This document shows, piece by piece, positions 1-8,872 of a stretch of 45,351 nucleotides of DNA. The position numbers and the translations under genes are program-made. Position 1 is the first letter of the stretch, and each line of letters opens with the position of its first letter. The DNA comes from Bradyrhizobium sp. NAS96.2 (GTDB lineage Bacteria; Pseudomonadota; Alphaproteobacteria; Rhizobiales; Xanthobacteraceae), in the NCBI RefSeq assembly GCF_001908235.1, contig NZ_LGHK01000035.1, positions 1 through 45,351 on the forward strand, read 5' to 3'. The notes beneath the pieces are model-generated. The model had not been told where the DNA came from, did no database searches, and saw only the letters and a program-made list of their open reading frames with translations.

Positions 1-513
1 CCGGTGCCGCCGCACGCCGCGAGCGGCGCGGCGCGTCTCGGTCTGCTCGCTCTGCACGCCAGCGCAGCGGAATTTCGTTTCGTTAGAGCGTTAAGCGATC
101 AAATGGCCGAAGCCGACGAAGACGCCGCGATCATCGTGCTGGGTACCACCCTTGACGATCTCAAGCTGATGCAGCGCTCGAACGTCACGGTCGCCGGCGC
201 AATCGGCGTCGACGACGTCACGACGCTGATCGAAGGTCACGGCATCACGAAACTGGTTCTCGACATCGGCGAACCGGCGTTCGGACATCCGTTGGTGGAC
301 GCGCTGCTAGCCACCGGATTGCCCACTGCCGCGATCGAATGGAGTCCGGCACCACCGGGACGCAGCCGAAACACCGACCTGAAGCTGCAGCCAGGACTTG
401 ATGCCGACGACGCGATTGCCGCCGTCCTCGACTGGGTGGCCGAGGACGTGCTGCTACATCCCGATCGGCGGCGCAGTCGGCTGAGGCGGGAGGTTGGCGC
501 GCGGCTTCCATGA
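1..513 (+). CDS. C-terminal part of a glycosyltransferase-like protein (5' cut by window edge)
   Basis: The reading frame is open from base 1 to the TGA at 511-513, giving 170 residues with no convincing start or ribosome binding site, so the gene begins outside the window. The visible part reads like the C-terminal nucleotide-binding half of a GT-B glycosyltransferase: alternating beta strands and helices (LGLLALHAS, IIVLGTT, VTVAGAIGVDDV), then KLVLDIGEPAFGHPLVDALL, the place where such enzymes carry a conserved surface just before the last helices. The catalytic residues are not visible. Its last 60 bases overlap the 3' end of the convergent GT2 gene, so the final Arg-rich residues are specified by DNA that also codes on the other strand. 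The family call is inferred from general character only. Confidence 0.6.
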   Translation, partial: PVPPHAASGAARLGLLALHASAAEFRFVRALSDQMAEADEDAAIIVLGTTLDDLKLMQRSNVTVAGAIGVDDVTTLIEGHGITKLVLDIGEPAFGHPLVDALLATGLPTAAIEWSPAPPGRSRNTDLKLQPGLDADDAIAAVLDWVAEDVLLHPDRRRSRLRREVGARLP

Positions 514-2793
514 CCGCGGCGGCCATGCGAGCGACGAGAACGGCGTCGAATCCAGCCCCAGCAGCGGGCTGTAATAGGGATCGTCCAGCAGCACCTCGCC
601 CCACTTCGCGCGCAACATCGCCAGTTCGTGCCCGAAGCGTGCCCTGCGATCCGGCGCGGAATCGCGGCCCCGGCTTGCCGATTCCAGATGCACGAGCTTT
701 GCGTCCGGCGTGAACACGATCCGCTTTCCGAGCTGGCGCAGCTTCAGGCAGAGATCGATATCGTTGAAGCTGATCGGGAAGCGGACCTCATCCATGCCGC
801 CGACGGCCAGGAAATCGCGCTTGCGCATCAGCAGGCACGCCGCCGTCAGCGCCGAGCATTCGTGCGCGACCTGGAGCAGATCGCCGTAGCCGGGATCACC
901 GTCCATCCGATCGTTGAAGGCGTGCGCAGCCGAGAAATTGGCGCCAAGCAACACCCCGCCATGCTGCACGACGCTGCTCGGCCAGAGCAGCTTGGCGCCG
1001 ACGGCTCCGACATCGGGAGCGGCGAGCCGCCACAGCATCTCCGCCAGCCAGCCGTCATCGAGCGCCTCGATGTCGTTGTTGAGAAAGCAGATGTTATCCG
1101 TATCGACGCAATCGACGGCAGCGTTGTTGATGGCTGCGAAGTTGAACGGCCCCTCGACCGAAATCACGTCGATTTCGTCGTCGGACAGGCCCTCCAGATA
1201 ATCCAGCGCGTCAGGCTCGCTCGAGCTGTTGTCGACGACAAGAATCCTGGCGTTGGTCTCATGTGCGGCCGGCAAGACCGTCTCGATGCATCGCTTGAGA
1301 AGCTCGGCGCGATTCCTGGTCGGGATGATGATGGTGGTGCGCTCGTTCCAATCGACGGCGCGCTTGACCCGCACGGCAGGAAGAAGACCCGCTGTCCGCG
1401 GCTCGACATGCGCCTCGACGCCGGCCCTCGCGAAATATGCCTCGCTTGCGGCGACAAGCTCGGTGGTTGCGACCGACGCATCAATTCCCGGCAGCGCCGC
1501 AACCGATCCCGGCAGGTGATAGGTTCGCTCCCGCTCCGCGCAGGACAGGAAGATGTCGTAGAGCGACGCCGCCGATCGCAGCGCCTCCACAGCGCGCTCG
1601 CGGCGCACTGCAAAGCAATACGCGCCATAGCCCTGCTCGAGCGCACGTTCGAGATCGAATGCCGAAAACGCCAGCGGCCAGACGGCGCCGGCACCCGCGG
1701 CGACCTCGACGTCGCCATAGACGAGATCACAGCCGGGTTCGGAAGCGAACACGTCGGCGAAGCGCTGCAAGGCATCTTCCGCGAGGATCGTCCCGCTCAG
1801 GCAGAACACGAAGAATGCGCTGTCGGCGGCATCGCCGTCGATAAACTCGCGCGCAGCTGCCGGATCGAACCGGCTGAACCCGCGCGCCGGCAGGCACACC
1901 GCCGACCAGGCCGCATGCCGCTGGGCTTCGAGGCTCTCGATGCTTTCGTCCACCCTGGCGTCGCCGATCAGGACGACGGCGGCCTCGGATCGAACGTCAG
2001 ACTCGACTGGCGGCGCGAAACGCTCTTTCCAGCTGCGATAAGTGTGAAATGGCACCGAAGCCGGCAACAGCTGATCGAACAATTGTCCGCGCAATCGCTC
2101 GCTATCCCAGCGTCCGAGCTCCGCGATGGTCTGCTCCAGGCCGCGCTCGAAAGCGACGAATGCGATCGGCTCCGAGATCACGCTCCGTCCGGTAGCCGTC
2201 CGTGCGGACAGCCCGCGCACGCGTCCATCGGCAAAATGCTCGGGCAGATGAAAATCGATCCGGCGGCCGACGCCGAACTCGCCGCCCCGCGCAACGTTGG
2301 TCCACCCGGTCGGCTTCACGGTCATCACCGGCCGCTGCGCGATCAGGATTTCGATGTCTTCGTCGACGTCCTGCGAAAGCCAGCCCTCGAAGCGCAGACC
2401 TCCGGCCCATTTGATTTCGCCGATCCGGTGCCACTGTGCGTCCGGTGCTGCGACATCGCAGCGAATCGGAGCACCGACAGCACTTCCGATATTTGCCAGT
2501 CTCGCCTCGATGATGCCGGCGTTCGCGCCGACCTCATCCTGCACGTTGAAGGTAAAGCCAAATCGCCCGTCGCCGATTCCGGCATCGGCCAGCTCTGTTA
2601 CAAACTCGTCACACAATGATGACATGTATGGCTCGCCGTCGACGAGCAGCTCGACGGTGTAGCGCCGGCCGAGATCGGCGCGGTCGTAAACAAATCCAGA
2701 AAACGTCGTGCGATCGTATCTGGAGAATTGCGTTTGCAACGACGCGTATTCAGCTCCCGAGGGCCTCTGCTTGCCAATCGTCTTCGTGCTCAT
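454..2793 (-). CDS. Modular GT2 family glycosyltransferase
   Basis: This 779-residue cytosolic protein should transfer a sugar from a nucleotide donor to a growing polysaccharide chain. A GT-A fold GT2 domain lies at about residues 487-735: the start TTIIIPTRNRAELLKRCIET, the acidic FLNNDIEAL motif for metal and nucleotide, and NDIDLCLKLRQLGKRI near the end, as in rhamnan/O-antigen synthases. Before it are two beta-rich modules (about 30-95 and 125-215); the first has VELLVDGEPY and GIGDGRFGFTF, typical of small sandwich domains fused to bacterial GTs. The middle part (about 270-450) resembles a decayed second GT2 domain (YGDVEVAAG). The ATG at 2793 is chosen because GAGGG lies about 7 bases upstream; a TTG two codons earlier is possible. 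The 3' end overlaps the convergent gene by 60 bases. Donor and linkage are unknown. Confidence 0.88.
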   Translation of the reverse strand: MSTKTIGKQRPSGAEYASLQTQFSRYDRTTFSGFVYDRADLGRRYTVELLVDGEPYMSSLCDEFVTELADAGIGDGRFGFTFNVQDEVGANAGIIEARLANIGSAVGAPIRCDVAAPDAQWHRIGEIKWAGGLRFEGWLSQDVDEDIEILIAQRPVMTVKPTGWTNVARGGEFGVGRRIDFHLPEHFADGRVRGLSARTATGRSVISEPIAFVAFERGLEQTIAELGRWDSERLRGQLFDQLLPASVPFHTYRSWKERFAPPVESDVRSEAAVVLIGDARVDESIESLEAQRHAAWSAVCLPARGFSRFDPAAAREFIDGDAADSAFFVFCLSGTILAEDALQRFADVFASEPGCDLVYGDVEVAAGAGAVWPLAFSAFDLERALEQGYGAYCFAVRRERAVEALRSAASLYDIFLSCAERERTYHLPGSVAALPGIDASVATTELVAASEAYFARAGVEAHVEPRTAGLLPAVRVKRAVDWNERTTIIIPTRNRAELLKRCIETVLPAAHETNARILVVDNSSSEPDALDYLEGLSDDEIDVISVEGPFNFAAINNAAVDCVDTDNICFLNNDIEALDDGWLAEMLWRLAAPDVGAVGAKLLWPSSVVQHGGVLLGANFSAAHAFNDRMDGDPGYGDLLQVAHECSALTAACLLMRKRDFLAVGGMDEVRFPISFNDIDLCLKLRQLGKRIVFTPDAKLVHLESASRGRDSAPDRRARFGHELAMLRAKWGEVLLDDPYYSPLLGLDSTPFSSLAWPPRSWKPRANLPPQPTAPPIGM

Positions 2794-3020
2794 GTCCAAC
2801 CCTCAAACGGCGGCTCGATTGTCAGTCGATTTCAAGTTGAGAATGTGTCCATGGCGCGTCAAAGGTGACTAGCGCGCACTCAACTGCACTGAGGCCATCA
2901 CCGTTTGCACAAAAAGCCGCCGAGCTCCAACACAAACTATACGTTATAAAACTTGGCGTTATCGGCGCCAATTGTGCTAGTGCTAACTCCTCCTCTCCAC
3001 ACTGATCGACGAGCGGATTC
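2794..3020. promoter_or_regulatory. Divergent regulatory gap between GT2 gene and ugd
   Basis: This 227-base gap separates two divergently transcribed genes, so promoters for both must lie in it or nearby. It is richer in A and T than the flanking genes, particularly at 2935-2985, where CGTTAT occurs twice 15 bases apart (2942 and 2957). I could not fit a convincing -35/-10 pair by eye. No small gene is supported here. Confidence 0.4.
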
Positions 3021-4328
3021 ATGAAGATTGCAATGGTTGGAACGGGATATGTAGGTCTCGTGTCCGGAGCGTGTTTTGCCGACTTCGGCCATCAGGTCGT
3101 TTGCGTCGACAAGGACGCCGGCAAGATCGAAGCCCTGAAGCGCGGCAAGATCCCGATCTACGAAACTGACCTCGATAAGCTCGTCGAGACCAACACCGCC
3201 GCCGGACGGCTGACCTTCACGACGGAGCTCGCGGGAGCCGTCGGCGACGCCGATGCCGTGTTCATCGCGGTCGGAACGCCCTCGCGGCGCGGCGATGGCC
3301 ATGCAGATCTGAGCTACGTCTATGCAGCCGCCAAGGAGATCGGCGCCGCGCTCAAGAAATTCACCGTGGTCGTGACGAAGTCGACCGTGCCCGTGGGCAC
3401 CGGCGACGAGGTCGAACGCCTGATCCGCGAGACCAGTCCCAACGCCGATTTCGCGGTTGCCTCGAACCCCGAATTCCTGCGCGAAGGCGCCGCGATCCAG
3501 GATTTCCGCCATCCCGACCGGATCGTCGTCGGCACCGAGGACGAGCGGGCCAAGAAGGTGATGGGCGAAGTCTATCGTCCGCTCTATCTGAACCAGGCGC
3601 CGATCCTTTATACCGCACGGCGCACGGCGGAACTGATCAAATACGCTGCAAATGCCTTCCTCGCCACCAAGATCACCTTCATCAACGAGATCGCCGATCT
3701 CTCCGAAAGGGTCGGTGCGAACGTGCAGGAAGTCGCGCGCGGCATCGGGCTCGACAACCGCATTGGAACCAAGTTCCTGCATGCCGGCGCGGGCTATGGC
3801 GGCTCCTGCTTCCCGAAGGACACCCGCGCCTTGTTCAAGACGGCGCTCGATCACGACGTGCAGCTGAAAATCGTCGAAGCCACGCTGACCGCGAATGACA
3901 ACCGCAAGCGCGCGATGGCGCGCAAGGTCGCCAACGTGCTCGGCGGCGAGCTGCGCGGCAAGACGATCGGCGTGCTTGGCCTGACCTTCAAGCCCGATAC
4001 CGACGACATGCGCGAGGCGCCGTCGATCCCGCTGATCAACGGCCTGATCGATTTCGGCGCCAAGGTTCGCGCCTATGATCCGGTCGGCATGGAGCAGGCG
4101 CGCAAGGAGTTGCCGGAGATCGAGTACTGCACGGACGCCTATGAATGCGCGCGCCAGGCCGATGCGCTCGTCATCGTGACCGAGTGGCGCCAGTTCCGCG
4201 CGCTCGATCTCAAGCGCATCAAGCAGGAGATGAAGCATCCGGTCGTCGTCGACCTGCGCAACATCTACCGCCCGGACGAGATGGCCGCGCACGGCTTCAC
4301 TTACGAGAGCATCGGCCGACCGCGCTGA
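3021..4328 (+). CDS. ugd: UDP-glucose 6-dehydrogenase
   Basis: This enzyme oxidises UDP-glucose twice with NAD+ to UDP-glucuronate, the acidic precursor for exopolysaccharide or LPS core. At 435 residues it has the normal family length. The N-terminal Rossmann motif is GTGYVG (7-12). The catalytic cysteine is Cys263 in GYGGSCFPKD, and the C-terminal UDP-binding domain starts near GVLGLTFKPDTDDMREAPS. VVTKSTVPVGTG and SNPEFLREG are also as expected. The start is set by MKIAMVGTGYVGL, which begins right at the first beta strand; the ribosome binding site is weak (GAGCGG). A strong intrinsic terminator follows 46 bases after the stop, so this is probably a single-gene transcript. A separate GDP-mannose 6-dehydrogenase is at 34117; the two differ in their nucleotide-binding and cysteine motifs. 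Confidence 0.97.
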   Translation: MKIAMVGTGYVGLVSGACFADFGHQVVCVDKDAGKIEALKRGKIPIYETDLDKLVETNTAAGRLTFTTELAGAVGDADAVFIAVGTPSRRGDGHADLSYVYAAAKEIGAALKKFTVVVTKSTVPVGTGDEVERLIRETSPNADFAVASNPEFLREGAAIQDFRHPDRIVVGTEDERAKKVMGEVYRPLYLNQAPILYTARRTAELIKYAANAFLATKITFINEIADLSERVGANVQEVARGIGLDNRIGTKFLHAGAGYGGSCFPKDTRALFKTALDHDVQLKIVEATLTANDNRKRAMARKVANVLGGELRGKTIGVLGLTFKPDTDDMREAPSIPLINGLIDFGAKVRAYDPVGMEQARKELPEIEYCTDAYECARQADALVIVTEWRQFRALDLKRIKQEMKHPVVVDLRNIYRPDEMAAHGFTYESIGRPR

Positions 4329-4374
4329 GCGGCGATGGTCGACCGGCGGCGATCGCCACAGCTCGATCGCAGAG

Positions 4375-4414
4375 CCCCGTTCCGAGTCAATCGGAGCGGG
4401 GTTTTGAATTTTTA
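4375..4414 (+). terminator. Rho-independent terminator after ugd
   Basis: An 11-base-pair stem with one T-G wobble is formed by 4375-4385 (CCCCGTTCCGA) and 4391-4401 (TCGGAGCGGGG), with the 5-base loop GTCAA. It is followed by TTTTGAATTTTT. Stem, loop and T-rich tail are all as expected for a plus-strand intrinsic terminator. Confidence 0.9.
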
Positions 4415-4463
4415 TCCGAGGCGTTCTCTTCGCGAACCGCTATCGGCTTCGCTGGAAAACGCG

Positions 4464-5375
4464 CTAGGCGTGCGCGGGCACGTCGAGCTGGACGAACGCA
4501 TCCAGCTCGCGCGCGAGCGCTTCCTGCCAAGTCGGCATCGCAACCCCGAACTGCGCCTTCAGCCGCGTCAGATCCAGCCGCGAATTGCTAGGGCGCACCG
4601 CCTTGGTCGGAAAATCGGCCGTCGCGATCGGAACGATATTGTCGACGGCAAGCGTGACGCCACGCGACCGCAGCCCGCCGACGATGGCCGTGGCAAAGCC
4701 ATGCCAGCTGGTTTCGCCGGCGCAAACGAGATTGACGACGCCGCCCCTGCGCACCAGCTGATCGTGCAGCGTGGTGATGTTCGGCAGGACGATGCCGGCA
4801 ACCGCACTGGCGATCGCTTGTGCCGTCGTCGGCGCGCCGATCTGATCGGCCACGATCCGCAGCTCCTTACGCTCGCCGGCAAGCCGCGCGATGGTGCGCA
4901 GGAAATTGGTGCCCTTTGCGGCATAGACCCATGAGGTGCGCGCGATCAGATGCGCCCCGCCCGCCGCCTGGATCGCGACGTCGCCAGCAAGCTTGCTCGC
5001 GCCGTAGGCCGACAACGGTTCGGTTGGGCTGTCCTCGCGCCATGACCGGTCGCCTGAACCGTTGAAGACATAGTCGGTGGAGAAATGCACCAGCGGCACG
5101 CGGTTCGCAGCCGCCCATTTCGCGAGCGCCTCGGGTCCCCTGGCGTTGACCAGGAAGGCCAGCTCGCGCTCGTCCTCGGCGCGATCGACCGCCGTGTAGG
5201 CAGCCGGATTGATGATGAGATCGGGCTTCAGGCTCTCAAGCTGGGCCGTCACCATCTCCGGCTTCGACAGATCGAACTCCGCGGTCGGCGGCGAGATGAT
5301 GGTGCCGTGACTTTCCAGCAGAGGCTTCAGCGCACTGCCAACCTGGCCGCGCGTTCCCGTCAAAAGAATCCGCAT
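4464..5375 (-). CDS. rfbD: dTDP-4-dehydrorhamnose reductase
   Basis: This enzyme catalyses the last step of dTDP-L-rhamnose synthesis, NAD(P)H-dependent reduction of dTDP-4-keto-L-rhamnose. The 303-residue protein is an extended short-chain dehydrogenase. The cofactor motif is LLTGTRGQVG (4-13), the active-site strand is FSTDYVFNGSG, and the Tyr/Lys pair is in YGASKLAGD. INPAAYTAVDRAEDE matches the family. It begins inside the end of rfbC (TGATG, the stop and start sharing one base), so the two are translationally coupled and transcribed together from the gap at 5930-6040. The C-terminus converges with ugd, which has its own terminator. Confidence 0.96.
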   Translation of the reverse strand: MRILLTGTRGQVGSALKPLLESHGTIISPPTAEFDLSKPEMVTAQLESLKPDLIINPAAYTAVDRAEDERELAFLVNARGPEALAKWAAANRVPLVHFSTDYVFNGSGDRSWREDSPTEPLSAYGASKLAGDVAIQAAGGAHLIARTSWVYAAKGTNFLRTIARLAGERKELRIVADQIGAPTTAQAIASAVAGIVLPNITTLHDQLVRRGGVVNLVCAGETSWHGFATAIVGGLRSRGVTLAVDNIVPIATADFPTKAVRPSNSRLDLTRLKAQFGVAMPTWQEALARELDAFVQLDVPAHA

Positions 5376-5929
5376 CAGATTTGTCCATAGGTGGGAAGAT
5401 TGCTGGCATCGGCGAGCAGCGGCGCATCCGCATCCTTGGCCGACAGCTGTGGCTTATCGACGCCCCATTTGATCCCGATCGCGGGATCGTTCCAGCGGAT
5501 CGAGAGCTCGTCCTTGGGGCTGTAGAAGTCGTCGCATTTGTAGAAGAAGTCGGCGGTTTCCGAGAGCACCACGAAGCCGTGGGCAAAGCCGCGCGGCACC
5601 CATAACTGCCGGCGGTTGTCCTCGCTCAATTCGACCGCGACATGCTTGCCGAAATTCGGGCTGCCGACACGCACGTCGACGGCGACGTCCAGCACCTTGC
5701 CGCGCAGCACGGTCACGAGCTTGCCCTGGGTGATCGGGTTCTGCAGATGCAGCCCGCGCAGCACGCCATAGGCCGAGCGGGACATGTTGTCCTGCACGAA
5801 GGGGCGCGCGATGCCGTGCTCGACATAACGGGGCGCCTGGTAGGTCTCGAGGAAGAAGCCGCGCTGGTCGCCAAACAGCTTCGGCTCGACGATCAGGACT
5901 TCCGGAAGTTCGGTCTTGATGACGTTCAT
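5375..5929 (-). CDS. rfbC: dTDP-4-dehydrorhamnose 3,5-epimerase
   Basis: This cupin-fold enzyme epimerises C3 and C5 of dTDP-4-keto-6-deoxyglucose to give the L-rhamno configuration. The protein has the usual length (184 residues). Key features are FLETYQAPRYVEHGI, the catalytic histidine in GVLRGLHLQNP, and RGFAHGFVVLSETADFFYKCDDFYSP, which carries the substrate-contacting residues. The ATG at 5929 is the first good start; it has no clear Shine-Dalgarno sequence, only an A/T-rich leader (TTGTTAA directly before ATG). It is the first gene of the rfbCD pair and is divergent from rfbAB. Confidence 0.96.
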   Translation of the reverse strand: MNVIKTELPEVLIVEPKLFGDQRGFFLETYQAPRYVEHGIARPFVQDNMSRSAYGVLRGLHLQNPITQGKLVTVLRGKVLDVAVDVRVGSPNFGKHVAVELSEDNRRQLWVPRGFAHGFVVLSETADFFYKCDDFYSPKDELSIRWNDPAIGIKWGVDKPQLSAKDADAPLLADASNLPTYGQI

Positions 5930-6040
5930 TTAACAAGGGTTCCAGTTTTGGGCAGGCCCGAAATGTTAATTTGCTACTCATAACAAACTTGTGCGGCGCA
6001 CGCTATCTGTTATGTTTTGATAGTCAAACTGTGAGGGACC
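5930..6040. promoter_or_regulatory. Divergent rfbCD / rfbAB regulatory region with TGTTA/TAACA boxes
   Basis: This 111-base gap must drive both halves of the rhamnose pathway. It contains TAACA at 5931 and 5981 and TGTTA at 5964 and 6008. The pair at 5964 and 5981 forms an inverted repeat with a 12-base spacer. A weak promoter-like pair for rfbA is TTGTGC (5989) and TATGTT (6011), 16 bases apart. GAGGGACC is the rfbA ribosome binding site. The boxes are seen directly; regulator binding is inference. Confidence 0.45.
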
Positions 6041-6952
6041 ATGAAGGGCATTATCCTCGCCGGTGGAACCGGCTCGCGCCTCTACCCCGTGACCACCGTC
6101 GTCTCCAAGCAGCTGCTGCCTGTGTTCGACAAGCCGATGATCTATTATCCGCTGTCGACGCTGATGCTCGGTGGAATCCGCGATATTCTCATCATCTCGA
6201 CGCCGCAGGACAAGCCGCTGTTCCAGCGGCTGCTCGGCGACGGCAGCGAGATGGGCGTCCGCTTCGCCTACGCCACGCAGGAGACCCCGCGCGGTCTTGC
6301 CGACGCCTTCATCGTCGGCCGCGAGTTCATCGGTGATGACTCCGTCGCGCTTGTGTTAGGCGATAACATTTTCTACGGCCACGGCCTGCCGAGCATGCTG
6401 TCGGCCGCCTCCGTCCGCAAGAAGGGCGCCACGGTGTTCGGCTACGTCGTGAACGCGCCGGAGCAGTATGGCGTGATCGAGCTCGACGGCACCGGCCGGG
6501 CGCTGTCGATCGAGGAGAAGCCGAAGCGGCCGAAGTCCAACGTCGCCGTTACCGGCCTCTATTTCTACGACAACGACGTGGTCGACATCGCGGCCGGCAT
6601 CAAGCCGTCGCCCCGCGGCGAGATCGAGATCACCGACGTGAACAAGGCCTATCTCGAGCGCGGCGACCTCTATGTCGAGGTGCTCGGCCGCGGCTTCGCC
6701 TGGCTGGACACCGGCACGCATTCCTCGCTGGTCGAGGCCAGTCACTTCGTCCAGATCCTGGAGCAGCGTCAGGGCCTGCGCATCGCCTGCCCCGAGGAGA
6801 TCGCGCTGCGCCAGGGCTACATCTCGCTCGAAGCCTTCGCGCGGGTGGCGCAGAAGACCGCAAAGAGCAGCTACGGCGAGTATCTGCTGTCGGTCTACCG
6901 TTCGTTCCAGGGTCAGCCCCGCACAGCCGAGGTATTCAAACATGCGGTTTAA
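6041..6952 (+). CDS. rfbA: Glucose-1-phosphate thymidylyltransferase
   Basis: This enzyme joins dTTP and glucose-1-phosphate to make dTDP-glucose, the committed step to dTDP-L-rhamnose. The 303-residue protein matches the short RmlA type. It starts with the nucleotidyltransferase signature [20 protein letters not shown], followed by [32 protein letters not shown] carries the metal-binding aspartate, and the sugar-site stretch [10 protein letters not shown] is present. GAGG sits 6 bases before the ATG. Its last 11 bases overlap the start of rfbB, so rfbA and rfbB are one transcript. Confidence 0.97.
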   Translation: MKGIILAGGTGSRLYPVTTVVSKQLLPVFDKPMIYYPLSTLMLGGIRDILIISTPQDKPLFQRLLGDGSEMGVRFAYATQETPRGLADAFIVGREFIGDDSVALVLGDNIFYGHGLPSMLSAASVRKKGATVFGYVVNAPEQYGVIELDGTGRALSIEEKPKRPKSNVAVTGLYFYDNDVVDIAAGIKPSPRGEIEITDVNKAYLERGDLYVEVLGRGFAWLDTGTHSSLVEASHFVQILEQRQGLRIACPEEIALRQGYISLEAFARVAQKTAKSSYGEYLLSVYRSFQGQPRTAEVFKHAV

Positions 6953-8009
6953 GGGATCGACGATTTTCGTCACCGGCGGCGCCGGCTTCATCGGCTCCGC
7001 CGTGGTCCGTCACTTGCTGCGCGACACCCACGCCCGCGTCGTCAACATCGACAAGCTGACCTATGCGGCGAACCTGGCCTCCCTGCCCGGCTCAAGCGAG
7101 AGCCTGAACTACACCTTCGAAAAGGCCTGCATCTGCGAGGGACAGGTGCTGCGCCGGCTGTTCGAGAAATATCAGCCCGATGCGGTGATGAATCTTGCCG
7201 CGGAAAGCCACGTCGACCGCTCGATCGACGGCCCCGGCGAATTCATCCAGACCAACATCGTCGGCACCTTCACGATCCTGCAGGAGACGCTGCGTCATTG
7301 GCGTACGCTCTCGCCTGAGAAGCGCGATCAGTTCCGCTTCCTGCATATCTCGACCGACGAGGTGTTCGGCTCGCTCGGCGACGAGGGGCTGTTCACCGAG
7401 ACCACGGCCTATGCGCCGAACTCGCCCTATTCGGCCAGCAAGGCATCATCAGATCATCTGGTGCGCGCCTGGCGCGAGACCTATGACCTGCCGACCCTGG
7501 TGACCAACTGCTCCAACAATTACGGCCCCTATCACTTCCCGGAGAAGCTGATCCCGCACATGATCATCAAGGGGCTCGCCGGCGAGCCGCTGCCGGTCTA
7601 TGGCGACGGCCAGAACGTCCGCGACTGGCTGTTCGTCGAAGATCACGCCAAGGCGCTGACCCTGGTGCTGGAGCGTGGCGAGGTCGGCGAGACCTATAAT
7701 GTCGGCGGCCGCAACGAGCGAACCAATCTCCACGTCGTGGAAAGCATCTGCGACCTGCTCGACGAGGTCGTGCCGGCTGCGGCAGGCCCGCGGCGCAAGC
7801 TGATCAACTTCGTCGCCGACCGTCCCGGCCACGACCGCCGCTATGCCATCGACGCGACCAAGCTCGAAACCGAGCTCGGCTGGCGCGCCGAGGAGAATTT
7901 CGAGACCGGCATCGCCAAGACGGTGCGCTGGTATGTCGACGAGCAACCCTGGTGGCGCGCGATCCTGGAGCGCGGCTACAAGGTGGAGCGCGTCGGCCTG
8001 AACCAGTAG
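6942..8009 (+). CDS. rfbB: dTDP-glucose 4,6-dehydratase
   Basis: This NAD+-dependent dehydratase converts dTDP-glucose to dTDP-4-keto-6-deoxyglucose. The start at 6942 ([19 protein letters not shown]) is chosen because the Rossmann motif TGGAGFIG follows at once. It gives 355 residues, the normal length, and an 11-base overlap with rfbA. The active site is visible as [10 protein letters not shown] (Thr, Asp, Glu) and [10 protein letters not shown] (Tyr, Lys). [15 protein letters not shown] and [16 protein letters not shown] are also typical of RmlB. With rfbA, rfbC and rfbD the full dTDP-L-rhamnose pathway is present. Confidence 0.97.
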   Translation: MRFKGSTIFVTGGAGFIGSAVVRHLLRDTHARVVNIDKLTYAANLASLPGSSESLNYTFEKACICEGQVLRRLFEKYQPDAVMNLAAESHVDRSIDGPGEFIQTNIVGTFTILQETLRHWRTLSPEKRDQFRFLHISTDEVFGSLGDEGLFTETTAYAPNSPYSASKASSDHLVRAWRETYDLPTLVTNCSNNYGPYHFPEKLIPHMIIKGLAGEPLPVYGDGQNVRDWLFVEDHAKALTLVLERGEVGETYNVGGRNERTNLHVVESICDLLDEVVPAAAGPRRKLINFVADRPGHDRRYAIDATKLETELGWRAEENFETGIAKTVRWYVDEQPWWRAILERGYKVERVGLNQ

Positions 8010-8174
8010 CCGCCGTCTCTCCAAGCCACCGGCGTGGATAGCCAGCGGGAAACCGAGAAGCGCGATGATGATTCAACCGGATCTCATCGCGACTTGACCA
8101 GCCGCGACCGCCTTCCGACGGTGGATTGGCAGCCATCCGACAGACGACAAATCGAGAAACCACGGGGTCCCGCC

Positions 8175-8741
8175 ATGAAAATCGCAATGGACGGTCAGGA
8201 ACTCACACTGTTCAAAAGCTTCGTAGATCTCTCGAAGCGCTATCTGGAATTCGGCTCGGGCGGGAGCACCTGGCTCGCCTGTCAAACCAGCAAGGAGTGG
8301 GTCATCTCGATCGATTCCTCCCTGGAATGGCTCAACAACGTCGGTGACGCCACGCGCGATGCGAGCACCAAGCCGCTGCTGCTGCACGTCGATATCGGCA
8401 AGCTGCGCGAATGGGGTTATCCGATCGAGAAGGAGAAGGAGAGCTCCTGGCCCGAATATCACGAGCGTGTCTGGGAGCGTCCGGAAAGCCGGACAGCCGA
8501 CCTGTATTTCATCGACGGCCGGTTTCGCGTGGCGAGCTTCGTACAGTGCGTGCTGCACGGCGCACCGGGAGCCTTCATCGCAATTCACGACTTCGAGAAC
8601 CGGCCCCACTACCATTCGGTTCGGACGGTGGCGCGGGAAATCGCCCGCGCCAACAACATGTCGATCTTCCAGAGGCCTGCGAGGATCGACGTCGATGCCG
8701 CACAAGCCCTGCTTGCGAAATACCGGCTGGAGCCGCTTTAG
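8175..8741 (+). CDS. Small methyltransferase-fold protein
   Basis: This 188-residue protein has the outline of a class I SAM-dependent methyltransferase. A motif I-like turn is in RYLEFGSGGSTWLA (E-x-G-x-G-G), an acidic end of strand 2 in VISIDSS, and a motif IV-like strand in ADLYFIDGRFRVASF. AFIAIHDFENRPHY follows. Similar short proteins accompany polysaccharide genes, but I know of no proven reaction and cannot assign one. The start at 8175 is preferred because the protein begins cleanly there; upstream in-frame codons are not conserved-looking. A 165-base gap separates it from rfbB with no terminator seen, so read-through from rfbAB is possible. A terminator hairpin follows at 8818. Confidence 0.75.
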   Translation: MKIAMDGQELTLFKSFVDLSKRYLEFGSGGSTWLACQTSKEWVISIDSSLEWLNNVGDATRDASTKPLLLHVDIGKLREWGYPIEKEKESSWPEYHERVWERPESRTADLYFIDGRFRVASFVQCVLHGAPGAFIAIHDFENRPHYHSVRTVAREIARANNMSIFQRPARIDVDAAQALLAKYRLEPL

Positions 8742-8816
8742 CCGGCAGCCGTAGCCGGAAGCTTCTGCCGTCGATCGCTGCTGCGGTCAAAGATCACGCA
8801 AGCTGCATGATTGATC

Positions 8817-8846
8817 GGGCGCGCCGCCTGGCGCGCCTTCCTTTTC
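8817..8846 (+). terminator. Rho-independent terminator after the 8175 gene
   Basis: GGCGCGCC (8818-8825), loop GCCT, GGCGCGCC (8830-8837), then TTCCTTTTC. The stem is a perfect 8 base pairs, all G-C. The T-rich tail lies on the plus strand, so it ends the transcript of the methyltransferase-fold gene before the convergent GT at 8873. Confidence 0.8.
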
Positions 8847-8872
8847 GGTGAGGAAATCGCTGTCGGCTGGGG

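Noticed and set aside
628..2619. Long plus-strand open frame (663 codons) across the GT2 gene
   Set aside because: It is opposite to a well-supported GT2 gene, has no family motifs and an Arg/Asp-rich composition typical of antisense frames in GC-rich DNA.
2937..4292. 451-codon minus-strand frame over ugd
   Set aside because: Antisense shadow of a clearly recognised dehydrogenase; no recognisable domain.
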